A DNA stretch of 64,000 bases from Methylobacter sp. S3L5C (GTDB lineage: Bacteria > Pseudomonadota > Gammaproteobacteria > Methylococcales > Methylomonadaceae): positions 2,604,001 through 2,668,000 of the forward strand of contig NZ_CP076024.1 of the NCBI RefSeq assembly GCF_022788635.1. Reading direction: 5' to 3'. How positions within the stretch are numbered: position 1 is the first letter of the stretch; every line of letters starts with the position of its first letter. This document shows positions 9,391-18,426 of this stretch, piece after piece. The notes under the pieces are model-generated. The model was given only the letters and a program-made list of their open reading frames with translations, was not told the origin of the DNA and searched no databases. The translations under genes were made by a program, and so were the position numbers.

Positions 9391-10887
9391 TCAGGCAGCT
9401 AGTTTTTGTTGCTCGTTAACAAGCCTTAGCCGTTCCATGTCGCGTTTAATTGTGCCGAGCTTTTGAATGTTACGCGATAACACGGCTAAGCCAACATAAC
9501 GCTCGAAGGCTTCAATGCCATGATCAAGGCACTTATCCAGCCCATGTACTTCTAACGCATTAATAGCCGATTCTACGGCGGAATGTTGCTTTTTTGCCTG
9601 TTTAAATTCCGCGGTGTATTCACGATTCTGGTCGGCTTTGGATAGCTTGCCTTTTTTGGGTAAAACGACTTGCTCAAGGAGGGCTTTCAGGTCGGTTTGA
9701 TTGGCCGGACTGTGGAAACCTTTGTCAAAGCTACAGGCGTTAAAACTTGGGAATTTTACTTGAGTCGCTTTAACCATCGGCACGGCGACTTTGTCGTCGG
9801 TAGTCTTTTGCATGACTTGACTGTGCAATATAAAGCCCTGATGGTCTTCCATGATACAGACCCGCAAGCCCAGTTCAACCGGGACTCCGGCTTTGCCTTT
9901 GCTGATCCATTCGGTGTGGGTCTGGAACAGGGAAAAGACTTTTTCATCATGGGGAATGGTTTCTCCTTGAATAGCGCGACGTCTAATCTGCTCGATTTGA
10001 CGTTCGGCATGCAGGCTAAAAGTGCTCAGATCGGTAAGCAACACTTCTGGTATGTGAAAGTGATTTTTTAACGTCAACATACTGGCTTTAGTGCGCTCAA
10101 GATAAAACCCTGCCAAATCAATATAGTCCTGGTAGGCCTGTTTGATCTCAAGTGCTTTGGCGGCCTTGATAGCGTCATTTTTTGACGTGGAATGTTTGAG
10201 TTTTTGCAGCGTGCGATACCGCCTTTTAAATTTAGACAGGTTGTGCTTATGCAATCGCCATTCAGGCAAGGCATGTTGCAAGCTCCATTTGACGCACGTC
10301 CGAATCAGAATCCGGATCGCATCATGCAGTAAACTGATATCGGTTGGAAAATGCACGTTGGTTTTTAACACAAAAGAATCGCAACGGCCTCTGATCAGCG
10401 CATGAATATCCAGATCCAGTAATTGATAGCCGGCTCGAATAACTTCAGTACTAATACGCGCCATGATCGCTGGCGTAAACAGCTTGAGATTGTCTTTCAA
10501 GGTTTGCAGGCGATAGCGTTTGTCGGCATCAAAGCAACCAAGACCGAGCATTTCACGTAGGGTGTTATGCTGATTGGCCAACTCCAGAATGCGATCATAG
10601 TCTGTATTCAGTCCTACGCGTAGCGATCCTAACACCAAAATCGACCATTGATTCATACCGGGGCGGCCTTTGTCGATGGCAACGATTTTTGTCACTTCGG
10701 CGTCAATTTTAGTAGGCACCACATCCTCCAGTATTTTAAAAACAGCATCCCTTAATGGCTGAGTCGTATAAATGTGTTGCAAGCCCAGCAAGATGATCGG
10801 AATGTCATCACGGGAGGAAACATCTATTTTGATATCAGCAATATCGCGTTGACCGATGCTCATTTGTGGAGAAAATACCTTTCTCAT
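9391..10887 (-). CDS. ISNCY-family transposase (IS1202-like group)
   Basis: 498 residues, uninterrupted. The order of an N-terminal helix-turn-helix region, a long basic middle (LKRRYRTLQKLKHS), the stretch IMEDHQGFILHSQVMQKTTDDKV (split across the DDE core) and a C-terminal AFERYVGLAVLSRNIQKLG is that of the IS1202-type ISNCY transposases; I recognise the family by pattern only. The C-terminal AVESAINALE is consistent with the catalytic Glu region. Terminal inverted repeats were not defined with confidence: GGATAA at 9360-9365 and TTATCC near 10927 are weak candidates. The frame is full length, so the element may still be active. Confidence 0.75.
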   Translation of the reverse strand: MRKVFSPQMSIGQRDIADIKIDVSSRDDIPIILLGLQHIYTTQPLRDAVFKILEDVVPTKIDAEVTKIVAIDKGRPGMNQWSILVLGSLRVGLNTDYDRILELANQHNTLREMLGLGCFDADKRYRLQTLKDNLKLFTPAIMARISTEVIRAGYQLLDLDIHALIRGRCDSFVLKTNVHFPTDISLLHDAIRILIRTCVKWSLQHALPEWRLHKHNLSKFKRRYRTLQKLKHSTSKNDAIKAAKALEIKQAYQDYIDLAGFYLERTKASMLTLKNHFHIPEVLLTDLSTFSLHAERQIEQIRRRAIQGETIPHDEKVFSLFQTHTEWISKGKAGVPVELGLRVCIMEDHQGFILHSQVMQKTTDDKVAVPMVKATQVKFPSFNACSFDKGFHSPANQTDLKALLEQVVLPKKGKLSKADQNREYTAEFKQAKKQHSAVESAINALEVHGLDKCLDHGIEAFERYVGLAVLSRNIQKLGTIKRDMERLRLVNEQQKLAA

Positions 10888-11109
10888 CGGGAGTTTTCCA
10901 ACGAGAATTTGAAAGCTGAGGCGCTTATCCGGGAGGTAGCTTTTGCCAAGCCCTTTTCGATGAAAATAATAATCATAATTATCAGCAAGTTACTTAAATT
11001 CAGCATTTTATACGCCAATAGGCTGTTATTTGATTTTCAATAGCCTATTTTATCGCAACTTATTGTTTTGTATTAAATAATTTATTACCGTTCAAACACT
11101 AATTAGGTA

Positions 11110-11337
11110 TTAATGTAGGCGGCATTTGTTAAATTTCTTGCGACTGCCGCAGGGACAAGGATCGTTCCGGCCTACCTTGGTTGCTGGTCTTATTTCTGGC
11201 GAATCAGAAAAATCATCTGAACCGGTGTCCTCCAAGTTGAATAGCGATCTCAAACCGTGAACGGCTTCTTGGATGTCAGGATGATAGCTTGGTGGCGGTG
11301 TAGACCGTTTATGTCTTAAACCCAGGTTGATTTCCAT
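11110..11337 (-). CDS. Small SEC-C motif protein
   Basis: 75 residues. It ends with the zinc-binding SEC-C signature VGRNDPCPCGSRKKFNKCRLH (split: CPCGS then KKFNKC then H), the same tail that terminates SecA and many YecA-like proteins. The N-terminal ~45 residues are not recognised. Its ATG lies within about 40 bases of the 5' end of the IS3-type element on the other strand, so the gene may be a remnant left after insertion or an element-linked passenger. Function unknown beyond a likely metal-binding tail. Confidence 0.6.
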   Translation of the reverse strand: MEINLGLRHKRSTPPPSYHPDIQEAVHGLRSLFNLEDTGSDDFSDSPEIRPATKVGRNDPCPCGSRKKFNKCRLH

Positions 11338-11375
11338 GGCTTCAATATCTCCGAGCAGGCTTCAAAAAACAGGCC

Positions 11376-11831
11376 TTGGTAAAAGTATACAATCGTAGCA
11401 ATGACCAATCGGTTCAGTCCGTCGCAAACGAATTGAATATCCATTTAACTACCTTGAAGGCTTGGATGAAAAAGAAAGAACAGGACGTCAAACCTGCACC
11501 CCGGAAATCAAAGCGTCCCGAAGATTGGAGCTCTGAAGAACGCTTTACCGCTTTACAAAAAACCTATAATTTGATTGGTGAAGACTTAAATGTCTGGTGT
11601 CGTGAACGCGGCGTTTTTATTCATCAACTGGAGCAGTGGAAAACAGATTTTTGTAGCCAGGGTGACTCAGTAGGCAAACGCGAAGAAGCGCGGATTTTAC
11701 GTACATTGAAAGAAGAAAACCAAACTCTTGAGCGCGAATTATTACGTAAAGACAAGGCCTTGGCAGAGGCCGCAGCGCTGTTGGTGCTGCAAAAAAAGTT
11801 CCGTGCGCTCTTGGGGGGAGAGGTCGAATGA
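11376..11831 (+). CDS. IS3-family transposase OrfA (helix-turn-helix), 5' end uncertain
   Basis: 151 residues if started at TTG 11376. The frame is open further upstream (FKKQALVKVY), where related proteins have an N-terminal FK(Q/K)QALVK stretch, so the true start is unclear or lost. It contains SVQSVANELNIHLTTLKAWMK, a helix-turn-helix (split), and a C-terminal leucine-zipper-like coiled coil. The stop overlaps the start of OrfB (11828), the usual IS3 arrangement. It binds the element ends and partners with OrfB. Confidence 0.75.
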   Translation: MVKVYNRSNDQSVQSVANELNIHLTTLKAWMKKKEQDVKPAPRKSKRPEDWSSEERFTALQKTYNLIGEDLNVWCRERGVFIHQLEQWKTDFCSQGDSVGKREEARILRTLKEENQTLERELLRKDKALAEAAALLVLQKKFRALLGGEVE

Positions 11832-12856
11832 CTCCTCACGAAGAGCGCAAGCAAGTGATTGTTTTACTGAATGAATCGGTAACAGCGGGGGCTCGCAAAG
11901 CTAAAGCCTGTGAGGTGCTGGGCCTGAGCGAACGGACCTTGCAACGCTGGCAGACCGGTGAGACGATTCACTGCGATCAACGCCCTTTGCGTGACTATCA
12001 ACCGCCACACAAACTAACAGCAATCGAGCGCACCGAGGTGCTGACACTCGCCAATTCAGATGAATTTGGTCATCTGCCACCGAGTCAGATCGTGCCACGA
12101 CTGGCCGACCAAGGCAGCTATCTGGCGTCTGAGTCGACCTTCTATCGCATCCTGCGCGAGGAAAAACAGCTTACCCATCGGCGTAGCGAACGGCCAGTTC
12201 AAATACGCACCAAGCCGCGCGCGGTCTGTGCTACAGCACCTAATCAACTGTACAGTTGGGACATTACTTATCTGCCATCACTGATCCGTGGACAGTTTTT
12301 CTATCTGTATCTATTTGTTGATATTTTCAGCCGAAAGATCGTCGGTTGGCAGGTATATGAAGAAGAAAACAGCGCCTTGGCTGGCGAATTGTTACGTGAT
12401 CTTTGTCATCGTGAAGGTATACAGGCAGAACAGCTTATCCTGCATTCTGACAACGGCAGCCCAATGAAGGGATCGACTATGCTGGCGACCTTGCAACAGC
12501 TTGGTGTCATGCCTTCGTTTAGTCGGCCATCGGTTAGCAACGATAATCCGTACTCAGAATCGCTGTTTAAGACCTTGAAATATCGTCCTAACTATCCGCT
12601 AAAGCCGTTCGCCGATGTTACGGAAGCGCGCCAGTGGGTCACAAGCTTAGTGGAATGGTACAACCATGAGCATCGTCACAGCGCTATCCGCTTTGTTACA
12701 CCAGCACAACGTCATGAAGGCTTGGACGACAAGCTTCTGGATAACCGTAAAGCCGTCTACAAAGCAGCACGTGCTAAACATCCGCAACGCTGGACTGGAA
12801 GCTCCCGTAATTGGGGAAAAATCCAGACAGTCCACCTTAACCCAGACAAGGCCTAA
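11828..12856 (+). CDS. IS3-family transposase OrfB, DDE integrase core
   Basis: 342 residues. An N-terminal helix-turn-helix (KACEVLGLSERTLQRW) is followed by the integrase catalytic core: first Asp in YSWDITYLPS, second in ILHSDNGSPM, and the Glu in NPYSESLFKTLK. It ends with the typical WYNHEHRHSAIRFVTPAQRH. Full length with no interruption, so possibly functional. It is expressed by overlap with OrfA. The terminal inverted repeats were not located. Confidence 0.85.
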   Translation: MTPHEERKQVIVLLNESVTAGARKAKACEVLGLSERTLQRWQTGETIHCDQRPLRDYQPPHKLTAIERTEVLTLANSDEFGHLPPSQIVPRLADQGSYLASESTFYRILREEKQLTHRRSERPVQIRTKPRAVCATAPNQLYSWDITYLPSLIRGQFFYLYLFVDIFSRKIVGWQVYEEENSALAGELLRDLCHREGIQAEQLILHSDNGSPMKGSTMLATLQQLGVMPSFSRPSVSNDNPYSESLFKTLKYRPNYPLKPFADVTEARQWVTSLVEWYNHEHRHSAIRFVTPAQRHEGLDDKLLDNRKAVYKAARAKHPQRWTGSSRNWGKIQTVHLNPDKA

Positions 12857-12966
12857 ACAAAAAAATGCTATCAAGGAAGTGATTATTCAGAAAACAAACC
12901 AGAGTAAGATTTAACCGTCGAGGCGACAACTACATTGACAATTACCGATACTCGAAACCTTGTTTA

Positions 12967-13611
12967 TTAGAGGACTTGGCTATCCTCGATGGCTCGCAGT
13001 ATTTCGTCATAACATCCAACTACCCGCAAGTCGCCAGCGGCATTGATAGTCTGTTGCGATGGACGAAATAAAAACCCAAGGTCGGCCAAGTGCAGCATGG
13101 CCAGATCATTAAAGGCATCTCCCACGGCGAGAATGTGGTGTCCTGCCTCCTGAAAAGCACGCGCAGTTTCCTCTTTTCCTCGTCGTGGCAAGAAGTGGCA
13201 ACCATCAATAAATCCATCACTTGCGACTGAGAGTCGGTGACATTGAAGTTCCGGTTCACCAAGCTGTGTGCAGAATTGGGCCGCCAGTTCGGTAAATGCG
13301 TCAGAAACCACCAGTACACGATAATCGCGCCTTAACGCCAATACGAAATCGACTGCACCATCCAGCACCGGCAGAGTGGCCACGATGCGCTGAACGTCGA
13401 TCAGTTTTAGCCCATGTTGCCGCAACAATGCAATACGTCGCCGCATCAGCTGCAGATAATCCGGTTCTTCCCGAGTCGTGACGAACAGCTCGGGAATGCC
13501 GGCGCATAGCCCGACGTGCGGCCACATTTCTGGCGCCAGTACGCCCTCCAGATCAATACATGCTATATTAGGTGACCGTAAAGATTGCTTCGTAAATAAA
13601 TAAGACATCAT
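12967..13611 (-). CDS. thrH: ThrH-like HAD phosphatase / phosphotransferase
   Basis: 214 residues. The N-terminal HAD motif I reads ACIDLEGVLAPEMW, the distinctive form of ThrH (phosphoserine phosphatase with phosphoserine:homoserine phosphotransferase activity in Pseudomonas). Further agreement: LMRRRIALLRQHGLKL, motif II VVSDAF, and motif III/IV AVGDAFNDLAML. ThrH is about 205 residues; the extra N-terminus here suggests that either Met1 or Met2 is the start. It is the last gene of a minus-strand group behind a LysE exporter and a (broken) amino-acid dioxygenase, which points to amino-acid phosphate chemistry; the exact substrate is inferred. GC content is higher than in the sMMO genes. Confidence 0.75.
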   Translation of the reverse strand: MMSYLFTKQSLRSPNIACIDLEGVLAPEMWPHVGLCAGIPELFVTTREEPDYLQLMRRRIALLRQHGLKLIDVQRIVATLPVLDGAVDFVLALRRDYRVLVVSDAFTELAAQFCTQLGEPELQCHRLSVASDGFIDGCHFLPRRGKEETARAFQEAGHHILAVGDAFNDLAMLHLADLGFLFRPSQQTINAAGDLRVVGCYDEILRAIEDSQVL

Positions 13612-13652
13612 TCAGCTCGTTGAATTAAAACTAATAATTCGTTAGTTTTTTA

Positions 13653-14264
13653 TTAAACATTGGTGAAGGCCAGAGACACACCTAGTCCCATTAAAACTGA
13701 ACCGATCAGTTTGTCGATCACATTCTGGTGACTTATCATGCGGGAACGAAACGCCTGTTGTGAGAAAAATACGGCAACCAGTGAAAACCAAATGAAGTGG
13801 ATTGTGGACATGAATAGCCCGTAGCTGAACTGGATCGTCAGCGGCGTTCCAGCCTGCACTACCTGGGTATAGGTGCTAATGACAAACAACGTCGTCTTCG
13901 GGTTCAGTGCATTGGTCAAAAAGCCATTAAGAAACACTTTGAAGGGTGACGCAGGAACTTTAAAATGTAAATCTATAGCCAGTTTTGACTGGTTGTTGAA
14001 GGTTTTCCATCCGATCACGATCAAATACAAGGCGCCGACGACCTTGATCAAGATGAACAGAGAAGGAGAGTTAGCGATGATGAGTCCAATACCAAACATC
14101 GTATAGAAAACATGTACCTGGACTCCAAGCGCAATACCGAGCGCAGCGAGCAGGCCGGCATTACGGCCATGTAAATAGCTATTACGCGTGACCATTGCGA
14201 AATCCGGGCCTGGACTGATGGTGGCTAGTATGGTGATCAATGCAACAGCAATTAGTTCGCTCAT
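13653..14264 (-). CDS. LysE/RhtB-family amino-acid exporter
   Basis: 203 residues from the ATG at 14264, which has AGAGA just upstream; an in-frame ATG at 14279 is possible but has a poorer context. About six membrane segments. The family hallmark TISPGPDFAMVTRNS occurs at residues 15-30, followed by GRNAGLLAALGIALG. Members export amino acids or their derivatives by proton antiport. It sits between the 2-oxoglutarate dioxygenase and the ThrH-like gene on the same strand, so a likely cargo is a hydroxylated amino acid made by the dioxygenase (inference). Confidence 0.85.
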   Translation of the reverse strand: MSELIAVALITILATISPGPDFAMVTRNSYLHGRNAGLLAALGIALGVQVHVFYTMFGIGLIIANSPSLFILIKVVGALYLIVIGWKTFNNQSKLAIDLHFKVPASPFKVFLNGFLTNALNPKTTLFVISTYTQVVQAGTPLTIQFSYGLFMSTIHFIWFSLVAVFFSQQAFRSRMISHQNVIDKLIGSVLMGLGVSLAFTNV

Positions 14265-14334
14265 AGGTTTCTCTTTCAATTATTGTGACGATCGCGCGGG
14301 GTCTTCGAAATGACCTCGCGCGACATTCCTAAAC

Positions 14335-15099
14335 TTATTTTTTGCGGAAGGTGACCACTAAAACATCACGACTCGCGGGTTGATCAATATCAAGTTGGAT
14401 GATGCGCGTTACCCCGTGCAGTACATGCTGGTCATTGACGATCGCAGTATCGAACATGTTGGTCAACGTGAAGCTGTCGATCTTTTGCTTGTTCAGGTCA
14501 TAGATCTGAGTGCAGCCGTTGACGACGTTGGTCCGCTTGACCATCATCATCAATACGAAGTTGACCCCGTCGCGATGTATGCCTTCCGGTGTGGGCTTGC
14601 CTTCGGCCGCAAGCTTGGCATCGATACGGAACTGGTGGATCTCGATATGTCAATGGGCGTAAGGCGACAGCCGTCCGAAAATTCCGCAGCACAGCCGCAA
14701 AATCGCTGTCATGGTCGAGCCGCCCAGAATTTTTCTGGCAATAGGCTGGAAGTAGCGTGCAATGTTACCGTTGAGACTGTTGTAGGTGAGGCTTTGGTAA
14801 TGTGGTTGATGGGGCTCTATATACACAATATGGCTCGATGGCAGTCCGCGCAGCGTGGCATGCCTGCGCGATCGGTAATGTCCGCCGTCCGCCATATATT
14901 CGTCGCAGGGCAAATCGTTCCAGCTATCTTGAAACGCCAATGCATCGTTCAATGGCTCAGCCGAGCCTTCGGATAAATACTGCTGTACTCTCTCAGCTGG
15001 AATGAAACAACGATCCTTACGACTAATGAGGCTGCATAATCGATTAATTATCGTATCTGGCTCGGCGAAAATCCGACCTTCATTTAACAAAGTTGTCAT
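14335..15099 (-). pseudogene. 2-oxoglutarate/Fe(II) amino-acid dioxygenase (PF10014, IDO-like) with in-frame TGA
   Basis: The start ATG at 15099 has AGGAG eight bases upstream. The frame reads as one protein of about 254 codons, but a TGA at 14652-14650 breaks it after RLSPYAH; the same frame then continues HIEIHQFRIDAK, PTPEGIHRDGVNFVL, QHVLHGVTRI and DVLVVTFRKK. The iron-binding triad (HRD plus distal His) and the 2-oxoglutarate-binding Arg all lie after the stop, so a truncated product would be inactive. I expect a Trp (TGG) at this place in relatives, so a single G-to-A change would explain it. The family hydroxylates free L-amino acids (isoleucine dioxygenase and its Methylobacillus relatives). 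It leads a minus-strand group with the exporter and ThrH, divergent from a LysR regulator. Confidence 0.75.
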
Positions 15100-15277
15100 G
15101 CTATGTATCTCCTGGAGAGACCTCATTTGAATTCTCTTCATCGGTTAATAATCATCGTCTTAATGTGACAGAAAGATGACTTCCAGACAGGGTGCCTAGA
15201 TACAAATTATCTATATAATGGTCAGTAATGAAAAGCGATTAAACCTGTCGATAATGTGTGACTAAAACTAACTGATT

Positions 15278-16153
15278 ATGGCTAGACAAATACCACTAAA
15301 TACTTTGCGTTTTTTCGAGGCAGCAGGAAGGCTTGGCAGTTTCGTTAAGGCTGCAGACGAGTTGCGAATCACGCATGGCGCAGTCAGTCGGCAAATTCGT
15401 TTGCTGGAAGAGTCGCTTGGCATGGCCTTGTTCGAACGTCGTAACCGTGGCGTGTTCCTGACGCCGCAAGGGTCACAACTGTTGGTCGCCGCCCAGCAGG
15501 TATTCGAGCGTCTCGATGCCACGATCGATGCATTGCGCAAGCCGGTGCGTCATGTGCCTTTGGTGGTTTCATGTGAACCGACGATTTCGATGAAATGGCT
15601 GATACCTCGGTTGAGCCATTTTTATAAACAACATCCCGAGGTGCAACTACACCTTTTTGCCTCCGGTGGGTCGGTTGCATTCCAGCGCGATGGTGTCGAC
15701 GTTGCATTGCGCCGCAATGACTTCAATTGGGCTGTTGGCATCCACGCGGAAAAAGTGTGCGATGAGTGGATAGCACCAGTGTGCGCGCCTGCGCTGTTGA
15801 AACGAGGTCAGTTACATTTGCCATTGCAAAAAGTGTTGCACACTTCCTCGCGCATGACAGCCTGGGCAAATTGGCGCAGCGTCAGCAAAACCGACACCGG
15901 TCATGGCGACAGCCAGACATACGAGCATTTCTATCTCAGTTTGCAGGCAGCCTGCGCAGGTTTGGGTGTAGCGATCGGTTCCGTGTTCATGGTTCAGGAA
16001 GAAATCGACAGCGGTCGTCTGGTGGCACCTTTTGGTTTCATGCGCGACGGCTCCGAGTATTTCCTGCTTTCGCCTCTACCATTCGAAAGTGATCCTCGTC
16101 GCACTGCGTTCTTGCAATGGATGCGCCAGCAAATGCACCATGAGCCTCCTTGA
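15278..16153 (+). CDS. LysR-family transcriptional regulator (GcvA-like)
   Basis: 291 residues. The N-terminal winged helix-turn-helix (PLNTLRFFEAAGRLGSF, then ADELRITHGAVSRQI) matches the GcvA subgroup. A substrate-binding domain follows from about residue 90 (PLVVSCEPTISMKWLIPRL). It is transcribed divergently from the dioxygenase-LysE-ThrH group with a ~180-base spacer, the classical arrangement of a LysR activator and its target. The likely inducer is an amino acid (inference from neighbours). Confidence 0.88.
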   Translation: MARQIPLNTLRFFEAAGRLGSFVKAADELRITHGAVSRQIRLLEESLGMALFERRNRGVFLTPQGSQLLVAAQQVFERLDATIDALRKPVRHVPLVVSCEPTISMKWLIPRLSHFYKQHPEVQLHLFASGGSVAFQRDGVDVALRRNDFNWAVGIHAEKVCDEWIAPVCAPALLKRGQLHLPLQKVLHTSSRMTAWANWRSVSKTDTGHGDSQTYEHFYLSLQAACAGLGVAIGSVFMVQEEIDSGRLVAPFGFMRDGSEYFLLSPLPFESDPRRTAFLQWMRQQMHHEPP

Positions 16154-16258
16154 TGCCAGAGTTCCAAACGATCTGTTTATACCCGCTATTCGCGAAGTTT
16201 AACAAACAACAATAACTAGGCACCCAAAACATTAGACAGTCCGTATCCTTTTGTCTAA

Positions 16259-16753
16259 TTAGCTTGCCAGCTTCTTGTACATGACCAAGGCATCGACAAA
16301 TCCAAGGCTTTGATGGTGGAAAGCACGCGGAAGTGTGCCGACGACGTGGAAGCCGAGCCTCTTCCAGAGTCGGACCGCCCGTTCATTCGTAGAAACAACC
16401 AGATTGAATTGCATCGCGATGAAACCCATAGACACAGCTTCCCGCTGAGAATGTTCACACATGGCTGAAGCAACGCCTTGGCGCTGAGCTTCTGGCGCGA
16501 CGATGTAGCCGCAGTTGCAGACATGTGAACCGAGACCAGGTTGGTTCGCTTTGATGATGTACGTTCCCAACAGCCGGCCATCTTTGGTACAGGAGACATA
16601 CGTTGCGGCCGCAGTCTCAACCCAAGCTTTATGTATTTCGGACTCGCTGCTATCGGGGGAGAATGCATAGGTATCACCCGAGGAAAATGTAGTCTGGAGC
16701 AGGGGCCAGACGACCGGCCAATCGGGTTTTTGATAGCGACGAATAGAGGTCAT
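16259..16753 (-). CDS. GNAT-family N-acetyltransferase
   Basis: 164 residues. GNAT fold signs: IRRYQKPDWPVVWPLL at the start, the acetyl-CoA-binding stretch GYIVAPEAQRQGVASAMCEH (Q/R-x-x-G-x-A), then FNLVVSTNERAVRLWKRLGF and VVGTLPRAFHHQ. Members with this last motif acetylate small molecules or protein N-termini; the substrate is not known. It converges with the LysR gene and shares the elevated GC of the 13-16.7 kb block. Confidence 0.85.
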   Translation of the reverse strand: MTSIRRYQKPDWPVVWPLLQTTFSSGDTYAFSPDSSESEIHKAWVETAAATYVSCTKDGRLLGTYIIKANQPGLGSHVCNCGYIVAPEAQRQGVASAMCEHSQREAVSMGFIAMQFNLVVSTNERAVRLWKRLGFHVVGTLPRAFHHQSLGFVDALVMYKKLAS

Positions 16754-17376
16754 GGAAGGTACTATGGCAACCTAACAAATGATTATAGAGAGCTTCATAA
16801 TACACGATTTTACATGTTACCCAGCTTCTGGATAATTTTTTAGTCTGGCGACTAGACAAAATAAGCCAAAATGTCTAACAATAGCAATTGTATAACTTGA
16901 TTTTAATCCCTTTTCAAGGTGTAAAGGTACCAAAAAATAATAGTACATGCTGCCCAACTTCATTCTGTCATATTCATCGCTATAAAGCGGCCTGTCGCCA
17001 ATGACAGCAGTTGGCCGTTACTTGATGATCACTACTTCGAATTTGACTCAATGGTTTAGCTTTCCGGGGTTACTGCACTATCAACTTTTTGAATATCAGA
17101 GTTTTCGATAGTAACTCAATTTGACCCGTGCGCTTAAATTTACGCCTAATATTCAACGTAAAATCTCATTACCCTGTATTCATCAATCCTTCCAACCCAT
17201 TAAACTTGATGCTTTTTTAGCGATACATGGCAAGAATTCGCATAAATTTCACTTCGGAGACGAATCCACCTGTCCTTTTTTGCTCAACTAAGGCAAGTTG
17301 CTTTTATAGAAAATCCTTGTATATCTTTATTACCATAAATGGTGTGGGCATTAAATTTTGTTAGGAGGAATTTATC
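16754..17376. other. Intergenic region, 620 bp, no gene recognised
   Basis: AT-rich, with no supported frame. It contains a copy of the dispersed GCAGTTGGCCGT element (17007-17018). A near repeat of CTCAATTTGACCC-like sequence (about 17040 and 17115) is also present. It likely holds the promoter of the downstream small gene. Confidence 0.5.
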
Positions 17377-17541
17377 ATGAGAATATTAACCACGTTAGGC
17401 GTTTTTATTTTTTTGTTTTTATTGATGTTAATTAACTGTAGTCGTGGTTGTTCACCGGCAGAGTTTTCGGTAACTTTATTTCCAATAATCTTGATTTCAC
17501 TTTTTATTTGGTACCGATTATCTGCCAAAAAGTCTGATTAA
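17377..17541 (+). CDS. Small hydrophobic membrane protein (54 aa)
   Basis: 54 codons from ATG 17377 to TAA 17541, preceded by an excellent ribosome site (AGGAGG at 17364-17369). Residues 5-21 form one hydrophobic segment and residues 32-46 a second, separated by a short loop with two Cys (NCSRGCSPAEF). It ends two bases before the GNAT gene, so the two are likely co-translated. No family recognised. The strong ribosome site and spacing argue that it is real. Confidence 0.6.
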   Translation: MRILTTLGVFIFLFLLMLINCSRGCSPAEFSVTLFPIILISLFIWYRLSAKKSD

Positions 17542-17543
17542 CT

Positions 17544-18125
17544 ATGGCTGAATTTTTTGATGTTCATGTCATCACATTGAATGATTTAAGGTCAGATCAA
17601 TACGGTCTTTTGATATCAGATCTGGCAGAAATTATTTGTGAAGTATTCAGTGAGTCTCCATGGAACGAGAACTTTTCAGCGACAAGAATCATGTTTGGAC
17701 TGGGTGTCGAAATGATGAGAAAGAATTCCATATTGATCATCGCAAGGCATAAACAAGAAGGTCATTTAATAGGTTATATGCTTGGTCAGGAGTTGGTTGT
17801 GGCGTCTGATGATCCTCGTGATCAGACTTTTTTTAAGATTTCCGGTGGCTATGCTTTGGATTTTCTTGCTAATAGTAACCAGCGAACTTTTTATGTGGGT
17901 GGTCTGGGTGTAAGATCAAAATATCGAAGATTTGGTGTTGCAGAGCAGTTGTCTGCGACATTGATTTCGGAGTTACGTCGACATAAGTTTGATTATCGGA
18001 TAGGTCGAACAGACCTGCAAGCCTATGGCATGCGCAATCTGTATATTAAACAAGGATTCAAAGAATTGCCGGTTCATGACATTAATTACCCAGAGCGCAG
18101 TTACTGGTTGTTATCGTTAAATTAA
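17544..18125 (+). CDS. GNAT-family N-acetyltransferase coupled to a small membrane protein
   Basis: 193 residues. The GNAT core is seen in YVGGLGVRSKYRRFGVAEQL (beta4 plus the acetyl-CoA R-x-x-G-x-A loop) and in YGMRNLYIKQGFKELP near the C-terminus. The N-terminal ~60 residues (LAEIICEVFSESPWNE) also fit the family. Its start is two bases after the stop of the 54-aa membrane protein, indicating an operon. Substrate unknown. Confidence 0.8.
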   Translation: MAEFFDVHVITLNDLRSDQYGLLISDLAEIICEVFSESPWNENFSATRIMFGLGVEMMRKNSILIIARHKQEGHLIGYMLGQELVVASDDPRDQTFFKISGGYALDFLANSNQRTFYVGGLGVRSKYRRFGVAEQLSATLISELRRHKFDYRIGRTDLQAYGMRNLYIKQGFKELPVHDINYPERSYWLLSLN

Positions 18126-18426
18126 CACTTAAGAATGATGTTGTTGTTCGTATTTTTCGACCACCATAAAAAGCAGGACAGATAAATAAAACTTGCCTAT
18201 TGATTCCATGAGCGCTGAGCCCCAGCTCGGCGTAGTCACCCATAGTCAGTAATCGCTTTGACTATCCCGTGCCAAACTGGAGCTCGGCGTTCCCGGAAAG
18301 TTATCTGTCCCGGCTTAAGTTGGTAGCCTATTTTTCAGGTCAAATAAGGTAAGTTGTTGCATCACTGTCCGGAAAAAAAATTCAAGCAATAGAACTGACT
18401 ATTTTAAATTAGGAAAATAAAGCTGT
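18126..18426. other. Intergenic region with a repeated AGCTCGGCGT motif
   Basis: AGCTCGGCGT occurs twice (18224-18233 and 18281-18290) within locally GC-rich sequence that differs from the AT-rich surroundings. The surrounding text resembles short dispersed intergenic repeats known from many bacteria; this is a pattern impression only. No gene is seen. Confidence 0.45.

Noticed and set aside
14380-14976. 198-codon open frame on the plus strand
   Set aside because: It lies antisense to the dioxygenase, whose protein similarity on the minus strand is clear; no ribosome site or family resemblance.
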